DNA of 64,000 nt from Amia ocellicauda (taxonomy: Eukaryota > Chordata > Actinopteri > Amiiformes > Amiidae), in assembly GCF_036373705.1 (NCBI RefSeq), contig NC_089867.1, positions 28,082,612-28,146,611 on the forward strand, written 5' to 3'. Every line of letters begins with the position of its first letter. The first letter of the stretch is position 1. The notes under the pieces are model-generated. The model made no database searches. It was given only the letters and a program-made list of their open reading frames with translations, and had not been told where the DNA came from. Below, piece after piece: positions 28,501 through 37,507 of this stretch. A program made the position numbers and the translations under genes.

Positions 28501-31500
28501 TATCGAAATATTCATGTTTTCTATATGTACTCTGTGTAAGCTTAATACGTGATTTCTCTACTATATGATTACAATAATGTTTTATCACATAAGTGCTTCT
28601 GTATTAAATTTAACATTTTCATAACAGAGACTTGCAAACTGAGCTGCTGTGTAACATTTATATATTTTAAGCTGCACTTTAGGGTTCAAGTGCATTGACT
28701 ATAGAATCGGTACTCAAAACCATTTCAGGATCCTAGGGGCTCTTGTCCTCTAGGTGAATAGATACAGGCTGTCTGTTAACATCACTCTCCAGAAAGCGAC
28801 TCCAAGGAATTATGTGTCCAAATAATACGCTTTATAAGAAACAGAAAAGGTGAGGATCGATTCCCTCCTGTTTCAATCGAAGATTGGATTTTCTCTGAAA
28901 AACATGACACAGAAGATTTTGAAAAATAATGAAGGAGGCAACGAATGTTTGTGCAACATTACAGCTAGAGGTGAAAACACAAACAACGAAATGCAAAGCG
29001 CTGCCCTACCCTTTCACAGAGCTGCCAGGGTCTTCCAGGTGTCCGACCGGATGACTGACCAGCCAATCAGAGCACAGCATGTGACCGCAGTCTCAAGCTG
29101 CTCAATTGTCTAACAAGTCCTTCCCCAGGAGACAGCTCACCGCCCTGCAGGCAATTAACGATGGGAGCCGAGCTGCACTTGCAAACATGCCTTACAGCCC
29201 CATTTTCATTCCACGCTGGCCTTATTGTGAAAATGAATGCAAGGCAATCCGTGTGATTCTTCCTGTGACAAATTCCAGAAATGCAATTCTCAAATGAGAT
29301 GCACAAGCTACACAAATGAAAGGAAAGCACACTCATGCAAAAGTTCTTCAAATGAAAGAGCAGCAATGGCTCAATCAGGTAGTCCTTAAAAAAGAAAACC
29401 CAACTTCACAGACGATGAGAGTGCAGTAATATTGGCACTATTCAAAACTAATCAATGTCATTTGGAAAAAATCTTCATATAGTAAAACTGAAAGAAATCA
29501 GTGCACGGCAGCCAGTTGCAATGAAGGCGAATGCGGTGTCTGGTTCGACCACTGTTTATGACGCCCGTGGAAAATAACAAAATTAAACAACCAGAAGGGG
29601 GGGGGGTGAAAATATTGAGAGTATATGTATATAAAAGCTACATAATGGATATTTATTTAATTATAATGAAACAATACATATCCTAAATAAAAACATACAT
29701 TAAGTTCAATATACACATTCTTATATTCACTTTACGCTGTTTTCAAAGAAGAACAGCTATACATGGTCACGTTCAAATGGCATTACAAAGAAAATGGGAA
29801 AAACGGGAAAATGGAAACCTGCTGCAATTTATATTATAATAGTAGTCCAAGTCAAGTCTGTTACACTATTTACTATCAGACAAGTGTGCTGCTTTGTGTC
29901 CAATCCATTCGTTGTATTTCGGAGTTTTCCTGTTGTCTGCAGCTGCCACCACAATTGTAACAGCTCTGAGCAGGACTGGCTAATGGGCTGGATCCAATCA
30001 CCTGCAGTGTTTGAGAAATTTGAAGGGAGGGTTTGAGAAAGCAGGAAATGCCCCCCAAAGTTGAGCCAGACCATTGTGACGATGCGGGGCTTTGTTTTTA
30101 TGCAAAGCTGATGTTGAAAATGGGATACAGCTGTAACTTCTTCACAGGCTATCTCTGTCTAATGGGGCTCATAGTGTCCAAGCTTGTTGCAATGATGCAA
30201 TCCCTCTCTGAATGCAGTAGATTGAATAAACCCCCGCGTTGGGAGTCTGTTGCTGCAGTGGTTTGTCGCTCTGCTGGTTGAGGTGTGAGGTGCAGGTGCG
30301 GAGGTGTGGCTCCGATACGAGCAGCACTGACTACATATGCTACGGTTGGACCCAACAAAAATGTGTTGCACCAGCGCATCTGCTTTGAAAATGGGGCCTT
30401 TAGTTCTGTAAGTGGTTCTGGAATAAGCCCTGTCTTCTGATTTAGATTCAGGGATATTTAAGCAAATCACCAATAATTCAGTTTAATGTTCAATGTATTA
30501 GCTTAGCAACCATTTGGAACAGAAACCAAGGGCATTCCAGGAGCAGGGCTGAGAACTGCTGTCTTAGGCTTCATCACTAATGACACTACTGCTCCTAGAG
30601 AGCCACAATCTTGCAAGTTGGACCAATTGTGACAATAATTCCTGTTATACACACCAGTATGCAGGAGTTATACAGTTACCTAATATGTTTTATAGGATTG
30701 TATGATGCACAGTTGTTTTTTTATGAAGGTGGAGTTAAATTGAATATCCAATCATAAATTATACACCTAGATGTACAAACTTAAATAAAAGCTTAAGGGT
30801 AATCTTGTTGGGTTTGTATAAGGTAGAAGGAAGAATCTCTGTCAAACAAAAAGTCACCATTAAGGGCTAGACCAGATCTGTTTGGGGGTTAATTTATTGT
30901 TAGAAGCGACTTAATAAATCACAACATGATAGCGTATAACATTTTAATTTGCAATTTGCGGGTGGGTCAAAGTTTTGATTTGGTCTAGCCCTAAGTGCTG
31001 GAATTATCATTTCAGTTGGGGTGTGTGCTCTAGGCTATAGTAAATACAGAAGGGCAATTCGAGAGCTCAAAAAGCAGGGTTGAGAACCCGTGTCCAGAGG
31101 AATGTAAATGAGTCTGTCAAGATGATGACCTGAAACAAACAGCAGACTCAGTCAAAATGACTGAAGGAACAATGGGTATGAATATCAGATGTGCTCGTCT
31201 CCGCACTGCCCTGATTGTAATGACATTGAAATTATCTGGGAGGTACGTGGGATGTTCTTTGATGACAGGAAACTGTTAAAAGGGGTTTCCAATGTGTCCA
31301 CATGCAGATTGCATAAATATGATCTGCAACACTGTTCAGACTGAATGTGCTAAAACAGAAGATTTGAATATTTGTAGCTTTGATTGAAATATGCATAATT
31401 GCAGTGAAATGTCCGTTTTGAATGATAGCATTTTATTTCAACATGTTTTCACACACACACACATGCATTTATAATTTGCTTAACTTTTTAACTGAAAGTT

Positions 31501-32159
31501 TAGTTATGTTCTTTGCCATCCAGGCAGTACATTTCAATCAATAAAAGTTAAGATTTCACAGGTTTCACACATTAGTTCCAGCCCTGCAGTTTCTTATCTA
31601 AACCTGCATTAGAGAGTCTAAGATCAGAACTAATATGTGAAACCAGTCACTAGAGTCCTTGTTCAAATAAAAAATGAATTTAATGTCACTACAGGTCACA
31701 ACAATGAAGTGATCACAGTTTAAAATTACAGCAGATTGCATTCCTGGTACAGTGGAGAGAGGGTTACCCTGCATACAGGAGAGACACAGAAATCATATAT
31801 ATCTTCCAACTGGCACCAGACTTGTCTCAAGTTATGTCTCAAATGATGAACAGCACTGGGCTGTTTACATGTCATACATAATGATACCCATAATTAAACT
31901 ACTTGATAAAATGACAATAAAGTGCAATTATACAAGACAATTTTCAAATTCTGAGAGAAATAGAAAATGAAAACCCTTTTCCACATACCTTTGTGTTTCC
32001 ACTGAGCTCCTCACTGTTAGAAAGTGTGGCATTGTAAGTTTCAGTGTGTTGGGGGGTCTCCTTCTGCTTTTTCCTCTCCTTTTTTGCATTAACTTCCCTG
32101 AAGAGGGACAGCTGAATCCAAAATAAAGTAGTCACCAAAGCCAGCATCCAGCACTTCAT
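825..32159 (-). CDS. C1QTNF12: C1QTNF12 (FAM132A, CTRP12, adipolin), six coding exons, 3' end missing
   Basis: Secreted adipokine of the C1q/TNF-related family; the mammalian protein is linked to insulin action in liver and fat. Coding exons on the minus strand: 32159-31989, 10463-10359, 5609-5498, 3878-3697, 2163-2055 and 918-825. Every junction is GT/AG and the phases (0,0,1,0,1,2) join without a break, giving about 258 residues. Order: signal peptide (about 1-24), N-glycosylation site NAT at 43-45, a conserved WLDFVKRP block (70-77), a basic run KCRKRKR (84-90), a short collagen stretch of Gly-X-Y triplets (93-112), the EATERR and [10 protein letters not shown] blocks, then the C1q-like head ([29 protein letters not shown]). 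From memory the human protein is about 300 aa and matches along this whole length, so roughly the last 55-60 residues are absent. No matching exon is visible at 1-824; it probably lies beyond the left edge. The gene spans over 31 kb because intron 1 is about 21.5 kb. Confidence 0.95.
919..2054. other. C1QTNF12 intron 5
   Basis: Mostly AT-rich with no coding signal in phase with the gene. A slightly GC-richer stretch at 1250-1440 has a short open reading on the minus strand that I do not recognise. An inverted L2-like tail sits at about 2003-2040. Confidence 0.5.
2003..2040 (-). repeat. L2-like LINE/SINE 3' tail next to an exon donor
   Basis: The reverse complement reads ctggataagggcgtctgcca, the shared tail of the L2-like copies at 7470-7500, 43490-43520 and 50590-50630. 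It ends about 14 bp past the exon 5 splice donor. Confidence 0.6.
2055..2163 (-). CDS. C1QTNF12: C1QTNF12 coding exon 5 (start of C1q-like head)
   Basis: 109 bp, residues 191-226 plus one base. Acceptor tgtctcggcag, donor gtaagt (2054-2049). It reads [20 protein letters not shown] followed by [13 protein letters not shown], the C1q strands containing the GRFTAP-type signature. No open frame of 60 codons covers it, so it would be missed by simple ORF calling. An L2-like repeat tail begins about 14 bp beyond its donor. Confidence 0.93.
2164..3696. other. C1QTNF12 intron 4
   Basis: AT-rich. Open frames on both strands are short and have low-complexity or atypical composition. At 3140-3200 a segment resembles part of the fold-back element at 3968-4053. 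Nothing else recognised. Confidence 0.4.
3697..3878 (-). CDS. C1QTNF12: C1QTNF12 coding exon 4 (EATERR and [10 protein letters not shown] blocks)
   Basis: 182 bp, residues 130-190. Acceptor tgttctcag, donor gtaagt (3696-3691). The translation contains EATERR, a proline/serine-rich linker with two Cys, and [20 protein letters not shown], closely matching human EAFHCRLQGPRRVDKRTLVE. Phase 1 in, phase 0 out. The plus-strand open frames here are antisense shadows. Confidence 0.95.
3968..4053. repeat. Palindromic fold-back MITE
   Basis: The left arm starts cccagctaacacacagcatt and the right arm, reverse-complemented, reads ccctgctaacatacaacgtt. The two halves pair over almost the whole 86 bp around a centre rich in AATTTACAT. 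A half copy occurs at 35279-35325. This is typical of a small non-autonomous DNA transposon; the superfamily is not assigned. Confidence 0.75.
4054..5497. other. C1QTNF12 intron 3, right part
   Basis: AT-rich with no recognised gene or repeat. A GC-richer stretch at 5000-5110 (containing cactgcacggcgcaatgcat) stands out but shows no splice-flanked coding frame. Confidence 0.4.
5498..5609 (-). CDS. C1QTNF12: C1QTNF12 coding exon 3 (collagen triplets)
   Basis: 112 bp, residues 93-129 plus one base. Acceptor ctccttcag, donor gtagga. It begins with about six Gly-Pro-Pro type triplets and continues [18 protein letters not shown], which matches the human GAEVTAETLLHEFQELLK. Ends in phase 1, completed by AA from exon 4 to give Glu of EATERR. 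Confidence 0.95.
6421..6513. repeat. Inverted repeat (hairpin), probable short MITE
   Basis: Left arm gtctcaaattcatgaaaatg atgacacc (6421-6448) pairs with the right arm at 6481-6513, whose reverse complement begins gtctcaaattcatgatgatg and ends atgacacc. About 32 bp of spacer separates them. It lies in C1QTNF12 intron 2. Confidence 0.65.
6925..6957. repeat. Perfect 13-bp inverted repeat
   Basis: ttaaacacctgat, a 7-bp loop, then atcaggtgtttaa. It precedes an L2-like fragment by a few bases. It may be a transposon end or a chance palindrome. Confidence 0.6.
6970..7569 (+). repeat. L2-like LINE 3' fragment with (TAA)n tail
   Basis: The 5' part is a decayed reverse-transcriptase C-terminus (in shifted frames [18 protein letters not shown] at about 7120-7175). 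A 3' UTR follows that is shared with 43130-43520 and 50380-50632, ending in aagtcgccctggataagggc and a microsatellite of TAA units at 7507-7569. No intact ORF; a poly-Tyr minus frame is an artefact of the microsatellite. Confidence 0.8.
7570..9675. other. C1QTNF12 intron 2, middle part
   Basis: No gene or clear repeat recognised. The short open frames at 7904-8435 (minus) and 9003-9317 (plus) have no family resemblance that I can see. Confidence 0.4.
9676..9930. repeat. G-rich minisatellite plus C-rich block
   Basis: About three diverged 37-43 bp units, each carrying a form of gagagcggg...ggtgacggtcaaaaactgtga, at 9676-9802. A segment follows with runs of six or more G or C (9870-9920). The G runs are long enough for G-quadruplex folding on one strand and C runs on the other. 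Confidence 0.7.
10359..10463 (-). CDS. C1QTNF12: C1QTNF12 coding exon 2 (WLDFVKRP block and basic cleavage-like run)
   Basis: 105 bp, 35 codons, residues 58-92. Acceptor ttatctgcatag, donor gtaagt (10358-10353). Only one frame gives the family block SWLDFVKRP followed by KCRKRKRPL; the overlapping longer open frame on this strand (10234-10539) is the wrong frame. The match to the human segment WLNFVRRP...KRCGSRDKKPR fixes both frame and identity. Phase 0 at both ends. Confidence 0.9.
10595..10785. repeat. MITE-like inverted repeat
   Basis: The left end ggtccccaatcctggtcttg and the right end (reverse complement gatttcccagttctggtcct) are partly complementary. Similar ends occur in the element at 60621-60849. 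In C1QTNF12 intron 1. Confidence 0.5.
10786..13020. other. C1QTNF12 intron 1, first part
   Basis: AT-rich. An open frame at 11609-11989 (plus) and its antisense have no recognisable domain. Nothing else supported. Confidence 0.35.
13834..14256 (-). pseudogene. LINE reverse transcriptase core, fragment
   Basis: 140 codons covering RT motifs: the A motif YLDFQKAFD, then VPHQRLI, the B motif around [16 protein letters not shown], and the C motif FADDTK. The usual GVPQGS is GFPHGS here, a sign of decay. Part of the element at 13021-15760, not a host gene. Confidence 0.8.
14954..15487 (-). pseudogene. LINE endonuclease C-terminus and linker, fragment
   Basis: 177 codons. The pattern [18 protein letters not shown] then CDHNMVSF matches the C-terminal half of the apurinic-type endonuclease of LINEs, where SDH is the usual catalytic triplet and here reads CDH. 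A basic linker ahead of the RT follows. Upstream endonuclease motifs are not visible beyond 15760. Confidence 0.75.
15761..25407. other. C1QTNF12 intron 1, central 9.6 kb
   Basis: AT-rich DNA with scattered short open frames on both strands and no recognised domain. GC-richer patches at about 19100-19620 and 23040-23320 could be regulatory or worn repeats. An exon-like 55-bp segment at 20048-20102 is discussed among the findings. No tRNA, rRNA or coding gene could be supported. Confidence 0.4.
25440..25905 (+). repeat. L2-like LINE 3' fragment
   Basis: Contains the worn RT C-terminus (tctcatcaccttccagtccc, corresponding to LTSFxxLL) and ends in caaatcaccttggataaagg, the same tail as the other L2-like copies. 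Frames are broken. Confidence 0.6.
26060..26340 (+). repeat. Second worn L2-like 3' fragment
   Basis: Begins near ttccagggttcattctttct and reads toward taaagtcttctgctaaacag, matching the decayed L2 tail (…aagggcgtctgctaag). A 12-bp direct triplet (cagattactg repeats) sits just upstream at 26007-26035. Confidence 0.45.
26646..26828. repeat. MITE with 45-bp terminal inverted repeats
   Basis: Left end agggctggattaaatcaaaa...gacccacccgctaatagaaa; the right end, reverse-complemented, gives gggattaaataaaatttttg...gacccatccgctaatagaaa. About 183 bp. A relative occurs at 30862-30994. Confidence 0.75.
26829..28305. other. Intron 1 stretch with a GC-richer block
   Basis: 26880-27340 is clearly GC-richer than its surroundings and has open frames on both strands (for example 26893-27120 minus) without a recognisable domain. 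It may be a conserved non-coding element or a worn retrosequence. The rest is AT-rich. Confidence 0.35.
28310..28362 (-). repeat. L2-like 3' tail, inverted
   Basis: The segment ttcttagcagacacctttatctagggtgacttacaa is the reverse complement of the L2-like tail (ttgtaagtcaccctagataa...). Minus orientation, tail only. Confidence 0.55.
28930..29300. other. Candidate conserved non-coding element in intron 1
   Basis: A GC-richer, non-repetitive 370-bp block with a CCAAT motif (agccaatcagag) and a balanced mix of short open frames that do not resemble known proteins. No repeat family recognised. Regulatory function is inference only. Confidence 0.25.
30862..30994. repeat. MITE, same family as 26646-26828
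   Basis: Left end aagggctagaccagatc; right end gatttggtctagccct, an exact inverted terminal match apart from one base. The inner right part (gcgggtgggtcaaagttttg) is shared with the copy at 26646. About 133 bp. Confidence 0.75.
31989..32159 (-). CDS. C1QTNF12: C1QTNF12 coding exon 1 (signal peptide)
   Basis: 57 codons from the ATG at 32159-32157 to AAG, followed by donor gtatgtgg (31988-31981). Residues 1-24 have a hydrophobic core ([16 protein letters not shown]) ending near VNA, a plausible signal-peptidase site. A lysine-rich stretch (KKERKKQK) and NAT at 43-45 follow. The N-glycosylation site also occurs in human CTRP12. The exon ends in phase 0, matching exon 2. The ATG was chosen because it opens the signal peptide and is the first in the exon. 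Confidence 0.9.
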
Positions 32160-32857
32160 CTTGAATGGCTTTCCTTTGTATTATTGTCTTCCTCCAGAAT
32201 CATCAAATGTAGAAAAAAAGTCCCCTGGGTCTTGACATCTGATGTGACCGAATCAATTTTAGGAGCAATTGTGCAAGACCAAGTGTATTAAATAAAAAGG
32301 CACAATAGGTACAACTCCTCTCAGTCTCTGTGCTGCAGGCGTGAGTCCCAGACAAGTTTTCTCACCAGTCACAGATCTCTAGCAAAGTTGAGCTTTACTC
32401 AACTATGAAATATGTCAAGAGAAATTGTCCCAAGGAGCGGCAGATCTGCATAGATCTGACAGCAAATTAGTCAATTAGTGAGATTTTTCACGCTTTCTGC
32501 TCAGTAGGAGTGTGTGTGTGTGTGTTTGAAGGGGTCTGGGGGTGTGGGGATAGGGGGGTAGCGCTTCTCCTTCTTTCCTTGTAGTGAGTTGGTCAGAGGC
32601 AAAGTGTCAAATCCATAACAGCCGGTCTTGTTAAGCAGCGCACTACTGTGAGAGCACCTCCTGTCATCCTCGCACGTGGTGTCTGCACAGAAAGGGCAAC
32701 AGGGAGACAGAAAAGCCTGTTTTTAGCCTTTAGCCTACCTTTTTTCCTTCAAGTGAAAGGAGGGGAAAAGCCCTCAAGGGAAGATTCAAAACAACTTCAA
32801 ACTTGATACTTCTTGGTTGGATCCCTTCTCTACTTTCCTTGGCGAGTAACAAGCTGT

Positions 32858-32858
<1 letters not shown>

Positions 32859-32910
<52 letters not shown>
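32859..32910. repeat. (CA)26 microsatellite
   Basis: Uninterrupted CA dinucleotides over 52 bp, about 0.7 kb upstream of the C1QTNF12 start codon. The His/Thr and Val/Cys open frames across it are artefacts. Confidence 0.97.
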
Positions 32911-32911
<1 letters not shown>

Positions 32912-35278
32912 CGTCCAGAGCAGCAGAGTTCAGAAAAACAAACCCCCAAATGAGCATGTTTCTGCATCTGCAACATACTGGCTTGCTTTTCTCCGCCTCT
33001 TTAGTGTTGAAAGCAAATGTTATCGCAGCCTGCGAGGGATAGGTAGCCTGTCCTTGTTTGAGATAGACGGCTGCATGTGAGTGGCTTGATTTCTCAGTTC
33101 ACTCTCTTCTGCCTCTTCGTTAAAAAAACAGAGGATTTCTGGTGTTCTTTCTGACCTCCTGTTACTATTTTTTTCCTGTTTTCATCCATCTCGCTTATCT
33201 GTCTCATCAGCAAATTTGATAACCACAACTCAGCTCCATTTTATCCCTTGGATTAAATACATAGTTCCTGGAATAATAGGAGAAGACTCACTTCACTGTC
33301 TGCTTGCCGGAACATTTTTTTTAAAATGTTATGATATGCAGGGGTGTCCAAATGATTAGTTAAGCTCGTTTGACAAATTGCCAGTGATGAATTCTGAAAT
33401 TCTCATGTGGCCGAGCACAGAACAATACAGATATATTGCAATAAGATTGAAGAGGTGTGAGACTTATCGATCTTTTGGGACATTAGCAGACGTTCTTGTT
33501 TACTTCTTTAAAGGGCGATAAATGAATACATAATAAAAGAGTGCTAGTTCATTTTATGATAACGATGTACAACATTATTTGATTTCTTCTTGTCCTGTGG
33601 CAAAATCTATTTGTTATACTTGTTTTCTTTCTTGCTTTCCAAATTCATCCGTCCAATTTATTTCATAAGGATTATTTACTCCTTGCTTAAAGCTTAAGCA
33701 TTTTTTTCAGTTCAATTGCATGTGCCACACACAGGGCCCCAGGAGCCATTCACAGTAATTGTCACACCATTAGACTGTCTGCCATATTATTATTTTAAAG
33801 GTATTATCACTAACAATCTCCTGAAAAATAAAAAGTAATTGCATTTCTGTCTTTTATTTACATTGTTAAGATGGTCTGCAGACATTCCTTTCATGGCATT
33901 CAAACTTTAAGCATATCTATTGTCCCTGACGCCGTGCTGAACTGGTGAAAAGATGGACGATGATATATTTCCTACAGTGTTGCCTTGCAAACAGTGTTAA
34001 ATACTTTGAGAGGAAGGCAGGCCTTTGTAAAGTTTCCTATGTAATGGAGAGAGTGACATCTAATGGTGAAATGCAAAATATAAATATCTGTATTTCCTTA
34101 GGTTAAAGATCTAAGGTTTCAAATCATCTTAGTGCCTTTCATACTAGAAGTACCTAAAGCACCGTCCAGTCAAGCTTAGACAATTACAGTGAAATATATT
34201 AAAAGTAAAATGTTATGAATTGTAAAATAAAAATGTTTATTTAAATAAAAAAATATGAATACATAAAAGCTTTATAAAATAGGTTTTCTTAACAGCTGGT
34301 CTCAGCATCACAGGCAGAAGCAGGAATAGAATTACACGATTTAGGATCATTACATGAAATGATGGTTTTATTTTTGTTTACCTTTGGGATAATCAGGTAA
34401 CACCATGTCCTGCAATAAGAGGGACTAGCCGTGTATAGCGTCAACATTTCCTTTGAAAAACCTTGGGACGATCTATTCAGGTATTTAAAAGTCAAAGGCT
34501 AAACTGCACACACAATTTGAACAAGAAAACACATTTAAATTGAGCATGAATCACTGTCTGAACTGTCGAAAGGTGTCACTTTTGATTGGTTGAAGCAAGA
34601 AGAAGTGACTGCTGGCCGCCTCTAGCTGTTTGTCCATAGAGCACGACTCCTGTAGGAATGGCCAATTTTCACACATTTGAGTTAATAATGAGTCCTGTTA
34701 GATTCTACCTCTCCAGTTTCTTTTTGAGAAAGAGACATTGATGGGGCATCAGGTGCCAACACTGTCAGGTAGGACACCAGCAGAACTGGGGGGAAGGCCT
34801 GCTGGATGCCCACCATCTGGACCATGGGGATACAAGTGCCAGGGGGCACCAGGGCGAAAGGGTTTGGACAGACAGGTGGCATGGATGGACTCATGGGAGG
34901 TAGGACACCAGCACAGACAGCAGAGAGAGAAGTGGTGAAATGGGATTAAGAGTGCTGTAGCTGAAGGCTAGGATGCCTGACTGGCAGAAGAAAGGCAGAA
35001 TAAGACATATTAGTCTGGGCAGAGAAGGCAGGAGTGAAGACAGGGCAGGACTGTGTGAATACTGAATGAAGGAAACCTACTGCTGGACATCTGGACATCA
35101 CGTGCGGCTGCTAGGATGACTGAGGACGAGACCAACCCAGAGCAGAGGCGCAGCAGTAGAGGTACTGTGAGCTATTGAGTTGATTTGGAAAGATTAGCAC
35201 TTCTACATCATCTATTAGCTAACAGAATATATACAATATTTATTAAAATAAATATATGATCTTGCATTAAACCCTGAT

Positions 35279-35325
35279 AGCACACAATGTTGCCACAATG
35301 TTGTAGCAATGTAATTTACTTTATA
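35279..35325. repeat. Half copy of the 3968-4053 fold-back element
   Basis: gcacacaatgttgccacaatgttgtagcaatgtaatttac repeats the left-arm pattern of the intact palindrome. Only one arm is recognisable. Confidence 0.6.
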
Positions 35326-35994
35326 GTAAATAGGAATTTATTTAACAATCTGCCATCCTGTAGCATTTTTGTTATTCTCTCCTCCGTGCTTAATGGTTAA
35401 TTAGTTTGTCTATTTGTTTCTATTTCATCTGTAAAGCGCTATCTGGCTGGTGAAGGGCAATATACTAATTAAAAACGGATTGACTGATGAAGTGTCTTAA
35501 AATTAAGCAATGTGATCGTATATTGTATTCTTTGTTTCACAAACATGATGTTTGTGATAATTTTTTTTAGGATAAAACAAAATCTAAGATGTTTTTAAAC
35601 AGGCATAAGATTCAAACATTAATTTCCCAAGGTCACGTTGCCAGGAGTGATCGAGCAAAGACCTGTCCGTGATCACAAACACACAACCTGACTCATCCAG
35701 TTTTGAATATCAATAAGACAGTCTGCTAGCACTGAGACGGCCCACCAAGAAAGATTTAAATTATAAATATAACAATGTCTTCTGCATATATATATAGAAA
35801 ATGTAATCTTTTTGATTTATGAGGTAACTCAAAAGGAGCAAATAAATCAGGATGGGTCTGAACAGGAAACAAAAGGGGGAAATTGGATGATTGTAATATA
35901 TTCCAGTGAAGATAGTTTTTTGGTGTTTTGGCAGCTACTTTAAAAGAATCAGGGACTATTCCGTAATTGAAAAATAGAAACAATACAGATAAGA

Positions 35995-36780
35995 AATACA
36001 CATATTACCTGGGACAATCATATGAAGTTGCCTTTTTAACAGAACGGTGATAAACGCTGACAGTCTTAGAGTAGTGCTCTGAGTGTAATACTGCAATGGG
36101 ATCAGAAGGATTCAAGAGACTCCCTGAGAGAAGTGCAAACCAGGAACTGATTTGATTTGATTTGAACAGCAGCAACACAACCCTACGAGTAGAAACACTA
36201 ATAACCAAACGGAGAGGTTTCACTCGGAGGAGAAGCATCGTCACAGTGAACCAGGTCTCTGTAAACCCAAGAATATCAGTATTTGTACCTGTAATTAAGT
36301 CATGAACTGCCAGCAACTTATTAGCAAGAGAACGTACATTCAGATATGCAACAGAGACATTTGACAGTGATTGAAAGGAGGAATATACAGTGAAATGGCT
36401 ACATCTGATGGAGCTGTCCAGCATTGCATGCGCTGAGGAGATTCCCCCGCCAGGAGATTGGAGGAGTGTGTTGCTGCTCCAGGCGATGCTGTTTGTTCTT
36501 CCCATAAAAGAATCACTCCTGGAATAGCCATTTGTTCAGTACCTTGGTGAAAGATGCGGAAGGTGACTGGGAGATTATCTCATGTTTGTGTTTATTTTGA
36601 GTGTACTGGATTTTACCTTTGGACCGCCTTGGAACACAACCCTGAAGCGGAGAACACTAGTTTTGGACACTGACTTATGAGACAGTGATTGTAACCCGTC
36701 AGCCAGTAAGACCCTCAGATCCAGGAGCATGGAGCGGCGGCCCGCGATATGTGGGCTGTCAAGCAGAAGGTCCGTATCCT
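35995..36780 (-). mobile_element. LINE 5' fragment with endonuclease N-terminus
   Basis: A minus frame at 36505-36005 reads SVAYLNVRSLANKLLAVHDL, then TDILGFTETWF, the start of a LINE apurinic-type endonuclease (LNxRSL and the catalytic Glu of TETW). After that the reading shifts frame (VVLLLFKSNQ would be the next conserved piece). It is truncated near 35995 and has no reverse transcriptase. Not a host gene. Confidence 0.7.
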
Positions 36781-37507
36781 AACAAAGGGCAAGACTTGAT
36801 CATTTCTCCACTAGCCCTGGGTTCCTGGGCTGTACCTCATCCGTGCCTGTTCCAGTGAACCCCCAGGTGCATCTCCACATATAAAAGTATATCAAGTGTA
36901 TGCGCATTCATTTTCTTTTTCTATCTCTTCCTGTTATTCCAAGCAGACATATCCTTGTGCTTCTTTGTGACCAGGTTTGACAGCCATAGGTGAGCTTATA
37001 TATGCTTGAATATAAACACCCACACACAATGCCCAAAGGATGTTATTTCTATAAAGCAAGAAGATCAATGGCCCCAGCAGCAAATATTGCAAGTCTCCAC
37101 ATTTTATACCTCTGAAGAAAGGATGGTGTTTTATCTACAATAGTTTTTTTATTTCTGAGGTGTAATTAATCACTCATGATGCACCTTTCATTCAGTTGCT
37201 TTTCTTGCGTCTCTTCCCTCTCATCCATCACGGACCACCTCTCATCTCATCTACTTCTCACTTTGAAAAACATAACAAAAACCAGGTGATGGTCAGTTCA
37301 AAATCAGTTAAAACCACCAGTTTTAGACCCATCCAGCCCCATTTCGCCCCCCCCCCAACTACTGTTGAAATGTGTTGACTAGCGTTGGGCAATATACCAG
37401 CATCACAGCTGTATGAATATATTTTTAATTATACAAATATCATTCCAGTCACACAGATAGAAACTAAACCAAAGTGTCTTAAAGGAATACAAAACACCAG
37501 GGTGTTA
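36781..37507. other. Intergenic DNA
   Basis: No gene recognised. There is a C homopolymer run at 37346-37356 and otherwise ordinary AT-rich sequence. Confidence 0.35.

Larger units (their letters stand above)
32160..35989. other. Upstream flank of C1QTNF12 and intergenic DNA
   Basis: The first 300 bp upstream of the ATG show no obvious intron, so they may be the 5' UTR and promoter; tatttaata on the minus strand (about 32290) is TATA-like. A CA microsatellite lies at 32859-32910. A G/A-rich block at 34690-35160 holds a short direct repeat, ggtaggacaccagca, at about 34768 and 34899. No gene recognised. Confidence 0.4.

Noticed and set aside
34682..34938. Open frames on both strands in a G/A-rich block
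   Set aside because: Low-complexity with a short direct repeat; no recognisable protein.
36005..36505. 166-codon frame as a host gene
   Set aside because: LNVRSL and TETW mark it as LINE endonuclease; it shifts frame internally.
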